This document shows positions 62,605-64,000 of a stretch of 64,000 nucleotides of DNA, in pieces (the first letter of the stretch is position 1; each line of letters begins with the position of its first letter). The translations under genes and the position numbers were made by a program. The notes under the pieces are model-generated. The model saw only the letters and a list, made by a program, of their open reading frames with translations, had not been told where the DNA came from and made no database searches. Source of the DNA: Trachelipus rathkii (Eukaryota > Arthropoda > Malacostraca > Isopoda > Trachelipodidae); contig JABUQX010022859.1 in the NCBI GenBank assembly GCA_015478945.1, forward strand, positions 20,295 to 84,294, given 5' to 3'.

Positions 62605-63957
62605 AGGAGAGATAACTCATGGTGAAGATATACAGGAACTTATTAGTGATCGGGAGACTTTTAAAAGTAAGCAAAAAGACGATATTACTCTGCAGAGGAT
62701 ATGGAGGTCAGTAGAAAGAGGTGAGAACAAGTATGTAGTAAAGAATGGGGTGTTATTTAAAAGAATTATGGAAAACCAGCAGGAGAGATTCACTTTGGTT
62801 GTACCAAAAGAGTATAGGAGTAGAGTTATGAAGGTGGCACATGATGAAGTCTTCGGTGGTCATCAGGGAGTAAAGAAGACAATGGGTAAAATTACCCAGC
62901 AGTTCTTTTGGCCAAACATATACCAGGATGTAACAAAGCATTGTTACTCCTGTGACATATGTCAGAGGACGTGCCCGAGAGGTTCAGTAAAGAAAGTACC
63001 TCTGTGTCCCATGCCCATCATTGAGGAGCCGTTCCAAAGAGTAATTATCGACCTGATCGGACCAATCTCACTACCGTCTTCAGAAGGGCATCAGTATGTC
63101 CTAACGCTTGTGGATGCTGCCACGTGCTATCCTGAAGCTGTACCTCTTAAGAGCATAACTGCACAGAAGGTTACAGAAAGCTTGGTATCTATTTTCATGA
63201 GGTTGGGGGTGCCAAAGGAAATACTCAGTGACAATGGTCGTCAGTTTACATCTGATCTGATAAGGGATGTGACGAAGATGCTTAACATTAAGCAGAAGTT
63301 TTCCAGTATATACCACCCAATGAGTCAAGGCCTCACAGAAAAATTCAACGGTACCTTAAACGAATGCTCAGAAGGATGTGCAGTGAGCAAGTGAGGAAGT
63401 GGCACAAGTTCTTAGAGGCCATTTATTGTTCTCGCATACAAGGAGAGGCTCCACAGGATTCACACGATTCTCCAGCCCTTTCGAGCTCCTGTAACGGAAG
63501 GACTGTGCGAGGTCCAATGCAGATTTTACACGAAATTTGGGCAGGAGATATCAATCCTGAAGAGGCAAGGTCAACATACAGGTATGTTTTTGACTTGCAG
63601 AGAGAGGCTAATGAAACTTAAAGTTGGCTAGCAGAAACTTAGCTAAAGCCAATTTCAACAAAGGATATTACGACAAAGGCGGGCGAAGACTAGAAAGCTG
63701 AAAGTAGGAGACTTAGCTCTCGTTCTCCTACCGACTTCTAACAATAAGATGCTGATGAGATGGGGCGGGCCATACACAGTGGTGGAATTGCAGTGACGGA
63801 ATTGTATGGTAAAGATAACTATAAGATCCAAGTTGGTGATGTGATTAAAACGTATCACATCAATCTGCTAAAGAAATATATTGTGAGAGAGGAGAGTGAA
63901 GAAAGAAGAAGAAGAGAATGGACAACTCAGGGGAATATAGGTGTGCTTCTGCGGTGA
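62597..63957 (+). CDS. Integrase of unit 2, core intact
   Basis: An open frame of 265 codons (62597-63394) has the zinc-binding HHCC domain (HDEVFGGHQGVKKTM and HCYSCDICQR, 62840-62970) and the complete DDE core: VIIDLIGPI (about 63045), LSDNGRQFTSD (63223) and GLTEKFNGTL (63327). The C-terminal part is in shifted frames to 63957: LHEIWAGDINPEEARSTYR, then MRWGGPYTVVELYG... with KTYHINLLKKYI, the GPY module. It performs the same step as the integrase of unit 1, and its N-terminal half is the best preserved integrase in the window. Confidence 0.88.
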
Positions 63958-64000
63958 TCTTAGACACCGAAAACGAAGAGAACATCACTTTGGTGGAAAT

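Larger units (their letters stand above)
57176..64000 (+). mobile_element. Gmr1-like retrotransposon, unit 2, runs off the right end
   Basis: It holds terminal repeat, gag (60361), degraded knuckle and protease, spacer, and an almost intact integrase (62597-63957). The last 45 bases match the start of the reverse transcriptase linker of unit 1 (55575-55615). The same order, integrase before reverse transcriptase, is thus expected beyond the window. Head-to-tail arrangement with unit 1 suggests recombination between terminal repeats or tandem insertion. Confidence 0.8.

Overview
The window looks like nuclear DNA of an arthropod, most probably a decapod crustacean. The evidence is one intron-rich mitochondrial-enzyme gene, very dense microsatellites ((AAT)n, (AT)n, (GA)n), several families of non-LTR and LTR retrotransposons, and short TTAGG-like runs. 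No prokaryotic operon, CRISPR array, rRNA or tRNA gene was seen. Repeat copies that are nearly identical over some stretches differ by many one-base indels elsewhere. Many frameshifts in the transposon genes may therefore be unpolished long-read errors, not real mutations.

Left part. Positions 1-4290 are clearly richer in G+C than the rest and I could not identify them. Positions 4290-4690 are a copy of a dispersed repeat that recurs at 27290-27650. From 18166 back to 5550, minus strand, lie nine well-supported exons (464 codons) of a DHTKD1-type 2-oxoadipate dehydrogenase E1, about the N-terminal half of the protein. All splice junctions are in phase. Its introns hold a 182-bp satellite (13 monomers), CR1/Jockey and RTE-like LINE fragments, a 0.92-kb perfect-fold palindrome and a 1.4-kb (GA)n tract. 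The C-terminal half of the gene was not found.

Middle part (18.2-36 kb). This is a nest of transposons. Two long composite elements (21684-23697 and 29179-36055) start with a hAT-like terminus, CAGGGATGGCACG, and the second ends CCCCAACCCTG. Both carry the tail of a LINE reverse transcriptase and then a satellite whose two monomer types alternate strictly. A short complete version lies at 23884-24728. The second long copy is interrupted by a 4.6-kb BEL/Pao-like element that has two LTRs and a decayed gag but no visible pol. Nearby are a BEL pol C-terminal fragment, an RTE fragment and a large hairpin repeat.

Right part (36-64 kb). Three minus-strand stretches with good splice signals (39813-40036, 42090-42173, 46460-46588) may be exons of an unrecognised gene. 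Three RTE-like LINE copies on the minus strand (42862-45000, 45165-45735, 47505-48832) are bounded by microsatellites. The last is interrupted at 48833 by a Ty3/gypsy-class element with the unusual order gag-protease-integrase-reverse transcriptase-RNase H, as in Gmr1-like elements. A second, head-to-tail copy follows, sharing a direct repeat of about 3.07 kb, and runs off the right end just before its reverse transcriptase.
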